From Streptomyces olivaceoviridis (GTDB taxonomy: Bacteria; Actinomycetota; Actinomycetes; Streptomycetales; Streptomycetaceae): DNA of 64,000 nt. The notes under the pieces were generated by a model. The model saw only the letters and a list, made by a program, of their open reading frames with translations, was not told the origin of the DNA and ran no database searches. This document shows, one piece after another, positions 17,766 through 26,951 of the stretch (the stretch's first letter is position 1; every line of letters starts with the position of its first letter). Location of the stretch: contig NZ_BMUI01000021.1 of NCBI RefSeq assembly GCF_014650115.1, positions 1-64,000 of the forward strand, in the 5' to 3' direction. The translations under genes were made by a program, and so were the position numbers.

Positions 17766-19001
17766 TCACTTGCGGCCGGGCGTCCAGTTCATGCCCCAGC
17801 CGTAGGCGCGGTCCATGGTCCGCTGCGGGCTCGATCCGCGTTCCGGCACCAGGTACCGCGCCTCGCGCTGGACGAGGAGGTCGCCGCCGGTGTTGGTGAT
17901 CAGCGCGAGCGCGCACACCGGGGAGTCGACGGTGCACTCGTCCAGCGAGAACTCGATGGGTGCGCCGTGCTGCGGCTGGAGGGTGACGGTGGCGTGCAGG
18001 TCGGCGAAGGAGCGGGCGCCCTCGTAGATGGTGACGAAGACGAGGACGCGCCGGAAGTCCTGCCTGTGGTCGAGGTTGATGGTGAGGTTCTCGCCGGCCG
18101 CCACGGCTCCGGTGCGGTCGTCGCCGTCGAGGTGGATGTACGGCGGCCGGTGGAGCGAGCCGAAGGCGTTCCCGAGGGCCTGTACGACCCCCTTGCGGCC
18201 GTCGGTGAGTTCGTACAGCGCGCACAGGTCGAGGTCGATGTCGCCACCGCCGCCCCACCGGCCCCAGCCCGTGGACTGTTTGCGCGTCTGCCAGTTGAGG
18301 TTCACCCGCATCACCCCCGCGGTGCCGCCCTGCTTGGCCAGCGAGACGGAGGGAGCCGCCTTGGTGAGGGTGACCTTGGAGAGGCGGACGGGCTGGGCCG
18401 GGGGCGGCGGGGCGGGGGCCGCGGTGGGGCGCGGCGGGGTGGTGGCCGCGGCCGGCGCGGTGGGCGGCGCGGTGTGCTGCGGTTCGTCCACGGTGATGCC
18501 GAAGTCCGTTGCCAGGCCTTCGAGTCCGCTGCTGTAGCCCTGGCCGACGGCACGGAACTTCCAGCCGCCCTGGCGGCGGTAGAACTCGCCGAGCACGAAG
18601 GCCGTCTCGACGGTCGCGCCGGGACTGTCGAAGCGGGCGACCACCTGGCCCGAGGCGGCGTCGGTCACCTCGACGTAGAGGTCCGGGACCTGCCCGAAGG
18701 TTCCGCCGTCGGCGGAGGCGGCGAGGACGATCCGTTCGACGGCGCCCTCCACGCGCGCGAGGTCGGCCCACAACGTGTCGGTGACCAGTCCGCCGTCCGT
18801 CCGCTTGCCCTCGTGGCGTACCGCGCCGGAGGCGTGGGCGGACTGGTTGTAGAAGACGAAGTCCCCGTCGGAGCGCACCTTTCCGGCGACGAGCAGCAGC
18901 GCCGACGCGTCGGCGTCCGGGACCCCGGGGCCGGAGCGCCAGCCCACTTCGACGCGCAGCCCCGTGGCGGGCACCGGTGTGTTGGATCCTTTGGGCATTG
19001 A
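17766..19001 (-). CDS. TerD-TerA tandem-domain protein
   Basis: A 411-residue protein built from two tellurium-resistance-type domains. The N-terminal TerD-like domain (about 1-165) includes EVGWRSGPGVPDADASALLL and FVFYNQSAHASGAVRHEG. A Pro/Ala-rich linker (about 170-210) leads to a C-terminal TerA-like domain (about 220-405) with the Ca2+-type acidic cluster GDIDLDLCALYELTDG. Family members bind calcium and act in stress or envelope-associated complexes; a direct tellurite role is not shown here. The start is ATG in MSMPKGSNTP, supported by alignment to TerD N-termini. No other ter genes are in the window. Confidence 0.88.
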   Translation of the reverse strand, partial: SMPKGSNTPVPATGLRVEVGWRSGPGVPDADASALLLVAGKVRSDGDFVFYNQSAHASGAVRHEGKRTDGGLVTDTLWADLARVEGAVERIVLAASADGGTFGQVPDLYVEVTDAASGQVVARFDSPGATVETAFVLGEFYRRQGGWKFRAVGQGYSSGLEGLATDFGITVDEPQHTAPPTAPAAATTPPRPTAAPAPPPPAQPVRLSKVTLTKAAPSVSLAKQGGTAGVMRVNLNWQTRKQSTGWGRWGGGGDIDLDLCALYELTDGRKGVVQALGNAFGSLHRPPYIHLDGDDRTGAVAAGENLTINLDHRQDFRRVLVFVTIYEGARSFADLHATVTLQPQHGAPIEFSLDECTVDSPVCALALITNTGGDLLVQREARYLVPERGSSPQRTMDRAYGWGMNWTPGRK

Positions 19002-19292
19002 CATGTCCGCCCCCATCACGTGTCGGCTTCCGGGTCTCGCCCCGCGTCCGTGTCATCCCTACCCGCACAACCTAATCCCGGGCGCCTCGCACGCCCACGA
19101 ACGGCACAGGAAGATCGCCGGTCAACCGCCGGTAACCCGGGACGAACTCGGCCTTTACGTGATCCAAACGTGGATCGGCGTCCCTTTTTGCCAAGTTCGC
19201 TCGTATTGGGGATCCCAGGCTCCTACCGACACGGAAAACAACCCTCTTATCGGTCTCCCCAACCAGCACATCGTGGGCTTAACTTATGTGCC

Positions 19293-19733
19293 ATGACCTC
19301 CCCCCGCTCCACTTATGGTGGCGGCTACTACTCCGCCTCCTTCCCGGAGACCCCGATCTACGACTCCCTCGTCGCCGAGCGGGGCACCCCGCAGATCGCC
19401 CCGATCCGGGTCCCCGCCGCCTACGACACGGGCGGCAGTCTGCCCGCCCTGCCGTCGGCCCTCCCCGCCCTCCCGGCGGCACCGGCCCAGCAGCAGCCCC
19501 CCGCCTACGGCTACCCGCAGCCGCAGCAGCCCGCACCGCTCGCGCAGGCGCCCACGGCGTACATCCCGCAGCAGGCGAGCGCCCCGCGCGGCTACCCCGG
19601 TCCGCAGGCCCCGCAGCAGCAGCGGCCGATGGCGCCGGGCAACGGGTACGAGGCCATGCGCCCGGCCGCGCCGCGGCCCGCGCCGGCTCCCTACCAGGAC
19701 CCGTACAACAACCAGCAGTACCGCGGTTACTGA
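19293..19733 (+). CDS. Pro/Gln/Ala-rich protein (DUF6643-like)
   Basis: The 146-residue protein has a conserved N-terminal block (MTSPRSTYGGGYYSASFPET, then VAERGTPQIAPIRVPAAYD) followed by a low-complexity Pro/Gln/Ala/Tyr tail likely to be disordered. The N-terminal block recurs in streptomycetes and is, from memory, DUF6643. Function unknown. The 290-bp upstream region is noticeably richer in A/T than its surroundings and may hold a regulated promoter. The MOSC gene follows 45 bases later on the same strand. Confidence 0.78.
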   Translation: MTSPRSTYGGGYYSASFPETPIYDSLVAERGTPQIAPIRVPAAYDTGGSLPALPSALPALPAAPAQQQPPAYGYPQPQQPAPLAQAPTAYIPQQASAPRGYPGPQAPQQQRPMAPGNGYEAMRPAAPRPAPAPYQDPYNNQQYRGY

Positions 19734-19778
19734 CCGCTCGCGCCCCGGCTGTCCGTGCCGCCTGGCAGGATGGACGGC

Positions 19779-20603
19779 ATGGGACATGCCGAAGTGGAGT
19801 CGATCCACGTCCACCCGGTCAAGGCGTTCCGGGGCCTCTCGCCCCGGGAGGCCGTCGTGGAGCCCTGGGGCCTGGCCGGTGACCGACGCTGGGCGCTGAT
19901 CGACCACGGGGGAAAGGTCGTCACGCAGCGCGAGCAGCCGCGTCTCGCCCTGGCCGCCGCCGAGCCTCTGGCCGGCGGCGGCCTTCGGCTGTCCGCGCCC
20001 GGTCGGCCGCCGTTGACGGTCGAGGTGCCGGAGCCGGCGACGACCGTGCCGACGAACGTGTTCGGCACGAAGGTGGAGGGGGTCCCGGCCGGCCCGGCGG
20101 CGCACGCCTGGTGCAGCGCCTATCTGGGGTTCGAGGTCCGCCTGGTCCACATGGACGACCCGGCCACCCGCCGCCCGGTCGACCCCGAGTACGCCCTGCC
20201 CGGCGAGATGGTGAGCTTCGCCGACGGTTACCCCCTGCTGGTCACCACGGTGGCCTCGCTGGACGCCCTGAACTCCCTGATAGCGCGGGGGCCGAACGCC
20301 CCCGAGGGCCCGCTGCCCATGAACCGCTTCCGGCCGAACGTCGTCGTCGCGGGCACCGAGCCGTGGGCCGAGGACCACTGGACGCGGATCGCCGTCGGCG
20401 AAGTCGTCTTCCGGGCCCCGAAGCCGAGCGGACGGTGCGTGGTGACCACCACCGACCAGGCCACGGCCGCACGCGGCCGGGAACCGCTGCGCACCCTGGC
20501 GCGCCACCGCAGGATCGACGGCAAGCTGCTGTTCGGTCAGAACCTGGTCCCCCTCTCCCCCGGCACGATCAGGGTCGGCGACCCGGTGCGGGTGCTGGAG
20601 TAG
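19779..20603 (+). CDS. MOSC domain-containing protein
   Basis: The 274-residue protein has an N-terminal MOSC beta-barrel domain (about 1-100, HVHPVKAFRGLSPREAVVEP) and a C-terminal MOSC domain (about 125-272) containing the conserved cysteine in PSGRCVVTTTDQAT. Such proteins bind the molybdenum cofactor or transfer sulfur to it; some reduce N-hydroxylated compounds (mARC type). ATG at 19779 follows a GGCAGGA ribosome binding site. The neighbours give no further clue. Confidence 0.88.
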   Translation: MGHAEVESIHVHPVKAFRGLSPREAVVEPWGLAGDRRWALIDHGGKVVTQREQPRLALAAAEPLAGGGLRLSAPGRPPLTVEVPEPATTVPTNVFGTKVEGVPAGPAAHAWCSAYLGFEVRLVHMDDPATRRPVDPEYALPGEMVSFADGYPLLVTTVASLDALNSLIARGPNAPEGPLPMNRFRPNVVVAGTEPWAEDHWTRIAVGEVVFRAPKPSGRCVVTTTDQATAARGREPLRTLARHRRIDGKLLFGQNLVPLSPGTIRVGDPVRVLE

Positions 20604-20806
20604 GGACCGGCCCGCGCACAGCGGTCGGTGATGATCGGCCGGACCGGGAACCAGGGGGCGGGTGCCGGTCGTTGAGCAGGCGTGAGAAATTCGTGAAGGT
20701 CCGCCTGCGTCAGGTGCCGCGGCGGACGTGCGGCGCTCTCACCCGGTCCGGGCCCGGGGCGAGCGCGGATGCCGGGGATCATGGCGGACCGGGAGGGGGT
20801 GGGGAC

Positions 20807-21412
20807 ATGCGAGCACTCAGTGGGCTGTGGCGCTGGCGGCGCAATCCGCTGTGCCGCGCGACCGATCTGGCCGAGGCGTGGGTGGCCCTGGTGGCGCTGC
20901 TGCTCATCGCCGTGGCCGCACCCGTGACCGGCTGCCTGGTCGGTGCCGCCGCCCAGGACTCGCTCCAGCGGTCCGCACGACAGCAGCAGCACACACGCCA
21001 TCTGGTCGAGGCCACCGTGGTGCGGGGCATGGGCGGGGTCCTGCCGGAGACCGACCCCGACGCCACTTCCGCGCGCGAGACCGGCAGCCGTGTCCTCGCG
21101 AACTGGACCGCGCCGGACGGCACCCCGCAGCACGGCCCGGTCCTGGCGGACCTCAAGTCCCCGCACCAGGGGGACCACTTCCGGCTGTGGACCGATCCGC
21201 ACGGCCGAATAACGACGCGCCCGCTGGACTCCGCCACGGCGACGACACACGCCGTGCTCGCGGGAACCGGCGCGGCCCTGCTGGCCGCGGCCCTGGTCGA
21301 GGGCGGCCGGCGCCTGACCGTCTGGCGCCTGGTCCGTCGGCGGTACGCGCGTTGGGACCAGGCATGGGACCGGGCGGGTCCGGACTGGGGCAAGGCGGGC
21401 ACCGGGAGCTGA
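20807..21412 (+). CDS. Rv1733c-like membrane protein
   Basis: A 201-residue protein with two membrane helices (about residues 24-46, LVALLLIAVAAPVTGCLVGA, and about 145-165) flanking an extracytoplasmic loop. The N-terminal WRWRRNPLCRATDLAEAWVA is the hallmark of the Rv1733c family of actinobacteria. Ribosome binding site GGAGGGGG lies before ATG 20807. The loop is hydrophilic with conserved WTAPDG. Function unknown in the family. Confidence 0.8.
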   Translation: MRALSGLWRWRRNPLCRATDLAEAWVALVALLLIAVAAPVTGCLVGAAAQDSLQRSARQQQHTRHLVEATVVRGMGGVLPETDPDATSARETGSRVLANWTAPDGTPQHGPVLADLKSPHQGDHFRLWTDPHGRITTRPLDSATATTHAVLAGTGAALLAAALVEGGRRLTVWRLVRRRYARWDQAWDRAGPDWGKAGTGS

Positions 21413-21504
21413 CGGCCTTCCGGCTCTGGTCATCCCGGCATGCACGCACGCGCTACGGTGGACCGGCCGAAGCGCATTCGGCGACAACCCGCGGGTGCGT
21501 GAAC

Positions 21505-21552
21505 CCCGGGGCGCACAGGTCTCCAGGGGCGCGGACGCGCTGACGCCCCGGG
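21505..21552. repeat. Long-loop inverted repeat before the beta-helix/AAA gene
   Basis: Arms cccggggcg (21505-21513) and cgccccggg (21544-21552) pair perfectly across a 30-base loop in the 230-bp gap preceding the AAA gene. It could be a leader structure or the terminator of the upstream membrane-protein gene. I do not recognise a riboswitch class. Confidence 0.3.
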
Positions 21553-21642
21553 AGCCGAGCACGGTCGCGGTCCGAGCACCGGCGGCAGCGCCCCGGCGGG
21601 CAGCGAGCCATCAGTACGACGAGGTGGGGGCACAGCAACGCC

Positions 21643-24081
21643 ATGGCACAGGGCACGGTCCAGGTGACGCACACCGGTACTTCGCGGTGGCGGCGCCGCA
21701 CGGGTGAGTACGCTTCGCTCGCCGCCGCCCTGGAGGCCGCCGCCGACGGCGACGTCCTCACCATCGCCCCCGGCACCTACCGGGAGAACCTCGTCGTCCA
21801 GCGGGCGGTGACACTCCGTGGGCCCGAGGGCTCATCCGGCTCGGTGCGGATCGCGCCGGTGGACGGCGTTCCGCTCACCGTGCGGGCCTCGGCCGTCGTG
21901 CAGGACCTGCACATCGAGGGGCAGGACGCGGCGGTGCCCGCGCTGCTGGTCGAGGAGGGCACGCCCGAGCTGATGGACGTGCGGATCGTCACGCGGTCCG
22001 CCGCCGGCATCGAGGTGCGCGGCGGCGCCCGCCCGACCGTGCGCCGGTGCACCGTCGACAACCCGGCCGGCATCGGCATCGCCGTACTCGACGGCGGGGG
22101 CGGGGTGTTCGAGGAGTGCGAGGTCGTCGCGGCCGGGCAGGCGGGCGTGGCGGTGCGCGGCGGGGCCCATCCCCGGCTGGAGCGCTGCCGGGTGCACCAC
22201 GCCTCCGGTACCGGGCTGACCGCGACCGGCGAGAACTCCTCGCTGGAAGCGGTGGGATGCGAGATCTACGAGGTGCGCGGCTCCGGGGTGCAGGTCACCC
22301 AGCGGGCCACCGCGCACCTGACGGACTGCGAGGTGCACCGCACCACCGCCGACGGCATCACCCTGGACACCGACGCGGTGCTCACGCTCGCCGACTGCCA
22401 CCTCCACGACATCCCGGAGAACGCGGTCGACCTGCGCTCCCGCTCGGTGCTCACGCTGACCCGGACGACGGTCCGTCGGTTCGGGCGCAACGGCCTGTCG
22501 GTGTGGGACCCGGGGACCCGGGTGGACGCCAACCAGTGCGAGATCTTCGACAGCACCGGCGACTACCCGGCGGTGTGGGTGAGCGACGGTGCCACCGCCG
22601 TACTGGAATCCTGCCGGGTGCACGACGTGCCGGACGCGCTGTTCGTACTGGACCGCGGGTCCCGCGCGGACGTCGTCGACAGCGATCTGTCGCAAGTGCG
22701 CAACACGGCCGTGTCGGTGAGCGACGGGGCGACCGCGCAGCTGGACGACTGCCGGATCAGGGAGGCGGCCACCGGTGCCTGGTTCCGCGACCACGGCAGC
22801 GGCGGCACGCTCAACAACTGCAGCGTGGACGGCACCCAGACCGGTGTGATCGTCACCAAGGGCGCCGACCCGACCATCGAGCGGTGCACGGTCGACTCCC
22901 CCTCGGAGGCCGGCTTCTACGTCTCCGCGGGCGGCCGGGGCAGCTTCCTGAACTGCCGGGTCACCGGCAGCGGCGGCTACGGCTTCCATGTGATCGACGG
23001 CTGCCGTACGACGCTGCGCAAGTGCCGTACGGAGCGGTGCGCGCGCGGCGGGTACGAGTTCGCCGACGGCGGCCCGGACGCGGGGCCCGGGACCGGACCG
23101 GTCGTGGAGGACTGCACCAGCGACGAGAGCGGGAGTGTCCGGGCGCCCGCGGCCCGGGAGACGGCCGTGGAGACGGCGACGCAGCCCACCGGCCTGCTCG
23201 GCGCGCTCCCCGGGCAGCGGGCGGCGGAGCAGGCTCCGCCCGTCTTCGTGGCGGAGCCGGTGAAGCCGCAGCGCGACTCGAAGGACGTGCTCGGGGAACT
23301 CGACGCGCTGGTCGGCCTGGAGAGCGTCAAGCGCGAGGTGCGGGCGCTGATCGACATGATCGAGGTGGGCCGGCGCCGGCAGCGGGCGGGGCTGAAGGCG
23401 GCCTCCGTCAAGCGGCACCTGGTCTTCACCGGCTCTCCCGGCACCGGCAAGACCACGGTCGCCCGGCTCTACGGCGAGATCCTCGCCTCGCTGGACGTGC
23501 TGGAGAAGGGCCACCTGGTGGAGGTGTCCCGGGTCGACCTGGTCGGCGAGCACATCGGTTCCACGGCGATCCGCACCCAGGAGGCCTTCGAGCGGGCGCG
23601 CGGTGGTGTGCTGTTCATCGACGAGGCGTACGCGCTGTCCCCGGAGGACGCCGGGCGGGACTTCGGCAAGGAGGCCATCGACACGCTGGTCAAGCTGATG
23701 GAGGACCACCGGGACGCGGTGGTGGTGATCGTCGCCGGGTACACCGCGGAGATGGAGCGCTTCCTGTCCGTCAACCCGGGCGTGGCCTCCCGCTTCTCCC
23801 GCACCATCACCTTCGGCGACTACGGTCCCGAGGAGCTGCTGCGGATCGTGGAGCAGCAGGCCGACGAGCACGAGTACCGGCTGGCGCCGGGTGCGTCCGA
23901 GGCGCTGCTGAAGTACTTCACGGCGCTCCCGAAGGGCCCGGCGTTCGGCAACGGCCGCACCGCCCGGCAGACCTTCGAGGCGATGGTGGAGCGCCACGCG
24001 AGCCGCGTCGCCCAGGTACCCGACCCGACCACCGACGACCTGACCCTGCTCTTCGCGGAGGACCTGCCGGACCTGCCCTGA
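21643..24081 (+). CDS. Right-handed beta-helix / CbxX-type AAA+ fusion protein
   Basis: An 812-residue protein. Residues about 20-505 are a long right-handed parallel beta-helix with more than fifteen coil repeats (for example GVAVRGGAHPRLERCRVHHA, then VSDGATAVLESCRVHDV). Residues about 545-805 are an AAA+ ATPase of the CbxX/CfqX/SpoVK/EccA type. Walker A is GSPGTGKTT at about 597-605, Walker B is LFIDEA at about 657-662, the pore loop is EHIGST, and the arginine finger lies in NPGVASRFSRT. There is no signal peptide or membrane helix, so it acts in the cytoplasm. The beta-helix may bind a repetitive polymer or partner that the ATPase remodels. No type VII secretion genes are adjacent. Confidence 0.88.
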   Translation: MAQGTVQVTHTGTSRWRRRTGEYASLAAALEAAADGDVLTIAPGTYRENLVVQRAVTLRGPEGSSGSVRIAPVDGVPLTVRASAVVQDLHIEGQDAAVPALLVEEGTPELMDVRIVTRSAAGIEVRGGARPTVRRCTVDNPAGIGIAVLDGGGGVFEECEVVAAGQAGVAVRGGAHPRLERCRVHHASGTGLTATGENSSLEAVGCEIYEVRGSGVQVTQRATAHLTDCEVHRTTADGITLDTDAVLTLADCHLHDIPENAVDLRSRSVLTLTRTTVRRFGRNGLSVWDPGTRVDANQCEIFDSTGDYPAVWVSDGATAVLESCRVHDVPDALFVLDRGSRADVVDSDLSQVRNTAVSVSDGATAQLDDCRIREAATGAWFRDHGSGGTLNNCSVDGTQTGVIVTKGADPTIERCTVDSPSEAGFYVSAGGRGSFLNCRVTGSGGYGFHVIDGCRTTLRKCRTERCARGGYEFADGGPDAGPGTGPVVEDCTSDESGSVRAPAARETAVETATQPTGLLGALPGQRAAEQAPPVFVAEPVKPQRDSKDVLGELDALVGLESVKREVRALIDMIEVGRRRQRAGLKAASVKRHLVFTGSPGTGKTTVARLYGEILASLDVLEKGHLVEVSRVDLVGEHIGSTAIRTQEAFERARGGVLFIDEAYALSPEDAGRDFGKEAIDTLVKLMEDHRDAVVVIVAGYTAEMERFLSVNPGVASRFSRTITFGDYGPEELLRIVEQQADEHEYRLAPGASEALLKYFTALPKGPAFGNGRTARQTFEAMVERHASRVAQVPDPTTDDLTLLFAEDLPDLP

Positions 24082-24089
24082 GCCGTCAC

Positions 24090-24113
24090 GCGGGCGGGTG
24101 GGGGCAGGCCCGC
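24090..24113. terminator. Short stem-loop between convergent genes
   Basis: Arms gcgggc and gcccgc enclose a G-rich loop between the stop codons at 24081 and 24121. It plausibly serves both convergent genes. The stem is only six to seven base pairs, so confidence is modest. Confidence 0.45.
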
Positions 24114-24120
24114 CGGCCAC

Positions 24121-26691
24121 TCACGCCGAGGGTCCGGCGGCCTCGGCCCGAGGCTCCGGATCCGGCTCCGGGCGCTGGCCCGGCAGCTCCGGGTGCAGGC
24201 GGGTCAGCAGGCGGGCCCGTTCGCGGGTGAAGGCGGGGTCCGTCTGGTAGTCGGAGTGGCCGAGGATCGGGGCCGGCAGCGGGTGGTCCGGGGTGCGGCC
24301 GTAGGCGAGGGGGTCCCGCAGGGGCTCGTGGTCCACGTCGGGGGAGGTGTCGTCGGGGACGCGGACGGGGCCGCCGATGGGGTCGGTGCGCCGGTAGAGG
24401 TTGCGCCAGCAGTCGATGTCGTGGTGCAGGGCGGCCAGGGCCGGCGGGCCGAAATGGGCCGGGAACCAGCGGCCGTACAGGCGCTCCAGCGGGGAGCCGT
24501 AGGTGAGCAGGGCGACCCGCCCGCGTACGGACGGCGGTAACTGCCAGGCCGCCGCGGCGGCGAGGACGCTGCCCTGGGAGTGGCCGGACAGCACCAGCCG
24601 GCCTCCGGTGCGCCGGACCCAGGTGGCCATCCGCCAGGTCAGGTCCGGCACCGCGCGCTCGGCGTAGCAGGGCGGTGCGAAGGGGTGGGCGGCGCGCGGC
24701 CAGAAGGTGCCGACGTCCCAGAGGATGCCGATGGTGCGCCGGGCCGAGGCGTCCTTGTAGGCCCGCCTGCCCCAGGTCACGAACAGCAGGAAGCCGAGGC
24801 CGACCAGCCAGGAGCCCAGCGCCTGCGAGGTCTCGGCCACGGCCTGCACGAGGTGGTGGGTACGGTGGGCCGCCCCGTCGGGCGTCTTCCTCGTGGCCAG
24901 CGCCCCGGCCAGCGCCACGGAGCCCAGGACCAGGGTGGTGGCGGTGAGTACGGCGACGACGAGCGGCGCCCGGTCGGTGAGGGTGGCCATGGCCCGCGTA
25001 TGGGCGATGGCACGGGTACGGGCCGGGTCCTCGGGCTCACCGGGGTGTTCGCGGCGGACCCGGTCGCGTTCGGTCCGGGCGAGCCGGGCGGTGTGCAGGG
25101 CGAGCCCGGCGACCAGGAGCAGCAGGACCGCGAGGAGCGGCGGGATGACGGACGCCTGCCAGGTCAGCAGGACGGGCGGGCCGGTGAGCAGGGCACGGGT
25201 GCCGTCCAGCCAGTCGGCGACGCGCTGGGCGACCCCGCCGGAGATCACGCCGCCCAGCGCGCAGGCGAGCAGGGCGACGGCGGGACCGCCGAGGCCGCGC
25301 ATGCCGGCGCGTGGGTCGGGGCGGCGCCGGTGCAGGTACCCGGCCACGGTGGCGAGGGCGACGACGAGCAGGCCCTGGGCCAGCATGAGGGCGCCGAAGG
25401 AGGGGTCGCCGGGCAGCCGGCCGGTGGACTGCCAGCCGGGCCGGGACCAGCCGGCGTACACCAGCCCGAGCAGCAGCAGGGTGAGCGCGGCGAGGGGCAG
25501 GCGGCGTACGAGGTGCCGGTCGAGCCGCTGGTCGAGCCGCCACTCGCTGCGGCCCCGGCGGCAGACCACCACGACCACCGCCGCCCCGCAGAGGAGCAGG
25601 GCCGCCGCCAGCCCCAGGCCGAGGACGTCCAGGACCGCGGGGCCGCCGGGCCGGTGGTCGAAGCGGGCCGCCGGGGTGGTGACGGCGGCGGCCACGGTGA
25701 GCAGGCCGGCCGCGGTGTGGGCCGCGCGCAGCCGGGCGACCAGGCGGCGCCCGTACCAGAATCCGGGCCGGGCCAGCGCACTGCCGTGGGCGGCGGGCTC
25801 GGCGTCATCACCGCCCGGCTCCGCTCCGCCGCCAGCCGGCTCCCGTCCACCCCTGTCCGGCTCCGACCCACCGCAGGCCAAGGCCGGTCCAGCGCTACCC
25901 GACTCCGCTCCACCACTCCCCGGCGCCTGCTCGTCGTCGGTCGGCGCCTGCTCGTCACCGGTCGGCACCGGGGTGGAGGACAGGGGACGGTGGGACTCGT
26001 AGGCGCGCCAGGTGCGGTGGGAGAGGTACCACAGCAGGCCGGTCAGCGTGACCGGCAGTGTCGCCGCGAGGGCCAGTCGGCGGCCGGGGGCGCTCCACCA
26101 GCCGCCGGCGGCGGGTGACAGGAAGTCCAGCCAGGAGTGGCGGCGGACGCAGGCCTGGACGCCCGCGCACTGCCAGGCGACCAGGTCGAGCGCCACCTCG
26201 CAGGCGGCGGCCACCAGCAGCACGGTCAGGGTGAGGGCGGACAGACGCACCAGGAGGCCGTAGAGCCGGACCACGCGCGGCCGGTCGGGTGCGGCGGGGC
26301 GCATCCAGTGCGCGAGGTTCACCACCATGAACGGCAGCAGCAACAGCCACAGGGCCCGGCTGCCGTCGCCGGAGGTCAGGTTGCACCAGACGTACGCCTC
26401 CCGGACCGGTCCGCTCCGGCGCTCCCGCCCGCGCTCTCCCCCCGCCTCTCCGGCACCGCTCCCGTCCGGGGCGTCCTCGGTGTCCTCGGCGCGCCGGAAG
26501 ACGGCGGCCGTGTCGTCGCCGGTGACCCGGACCGTGCGCGGATCGCCGAGCATCTTCTCCGGCGTGGTCCCGCCGACCCCGTGCACCAGCAGTTCCAGCT
26601 CGGTCTCCGGTGACTCCCCGGTCCGGTCCACGTACGGCCCGGCGGGACGCCGCTCCCGCTGCCCCGCCGAGCGTTCCCGCTCGCGTTCCAC
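24121..26691 (-). CDS. Large polytopic membrane protein with lipase-like GHSQG motif
   Basis: A protein of about 856 residues. It begins with a soluble segment ELELLVHGVGGTTPEKMLGD, itself reminiscent of an alpha/beta-hydrolase HG motif, followed by roughly eight to ten membrane helices. A C-terminal cytoplasmic domain has the nucleophile-elbow signature LVLSGHSQGSVLAAAAAW and later HHDIDCWRNLYRRTDPIGG. This looks like a membrane-embedded lipase or esterase; no substrate is known. GTG at 26691 is a plausible start; ribosome binding evidence is weak. It is convergent with the beta-helix/AAA gene, a pairing that may or may not be functional. Confidence 0.75.
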   Translation of the reverse strand: MERERERSAGQRERRPAGPYVDRTGESPETELELLVHGVGGTTPEKMLGDPRTVRVTGDDTAAVFRRAEDTEDAPDGSGAGEAGGERGRERRSGPVREAYVWCNLTSGDGSRALWLLLLPFMVVNLAHWMRPAAPDRPRVVRLYGLLVRLSALTLTVLLVAAACEVALDLVAWQCAGVQACVRRHSWLDFLSPAAGGWWSAPGRRLALAATLPVTLTGLLWYLSHRTWRAYESHRPLSSTPVPTGDEQAPTDDEQAPGSGGAESGSAGPALACGGSEPDRGGREPAGGGAEPGGDDAEPAAHGSALARPGFWYGRRLVARLRAAHTAAGLLTVAAAVTTPAARFDHRPGGPAVLDVLGLGLAAALLLCGAAVVVVVCRRGRSEWRLDQRLDRHLVRRLPLAALTLLLLGLVYAGWSRPGWQSTGRLPGDPSFGALMLAQGLLVVALATVAGYLHRRRPDPRAGMRGLGGPAVALLACALGGVISGGVAQRVADWLDGTRALLTGPPVLLTWQASVIPPLLAVLLLLVAGLALHTARLARTERDRVRREHPGEPEDPARTRAIAHTRAMATLTDRAPLVVAVLTATTLVLGSVALAGALATRKTPDGAAHRTHHLVQAVAETSQALGSWLVGLGFLLFVTWGRRAYKDASARRTIGILWDVGTFWPRAAHPFAPPCYAERAVPDLTWRMATWVRRTGGRLVLSGHSQGSVLAAAAAWQLPPSVRGRVALLTYGSPLERLYGRWFPAHFGPPALAALHHDIDCWRNLYRRTDPIGGPVRVPDDTSPDVDHEPLRDPLAYGRTPDHPLPAPILGHSDYQTDPAFTRERARLLTRLHPELPGQRPEPDPEPRAEAAGPSA

Positions 26692-26951
26692 TGTTCTCGC
26701 ACTTCCCCCGTGCCGCCTGACGCCTGTGTCGTGCGCGCTCCAGGATCTCCGGTCCGGCGGTCGCGTACACCCCTCGTCACGGAATCTCCCCGAACCGTGT
26801 GGCGGCGTACGGGTCACGACGCGGTGGCGCAACCGGTGCCGACCCGTGAAAGGATGGGACGCCCGCGCACTGCCGGACAGAGGGAACTTCCTGGTCGGAG
26901 CCGGTGCGCCGGGCGTGTCGGACGGATGGCGGCGAAAGGACCGGAGCGTAC

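Noticed and set aside
17766..19001. Complete tellurite resistance operon
   Set aside because: Only one TerD-TerA gene is present; no terB, terC or terZ neighbours are in the window.
21832..24120. 762-codon minus-strand frame over the beta-helix/AAA gene
   Set aside because: A shadow caused by high GC third positions; the plus-strand protein has clear AAA+ motifs.
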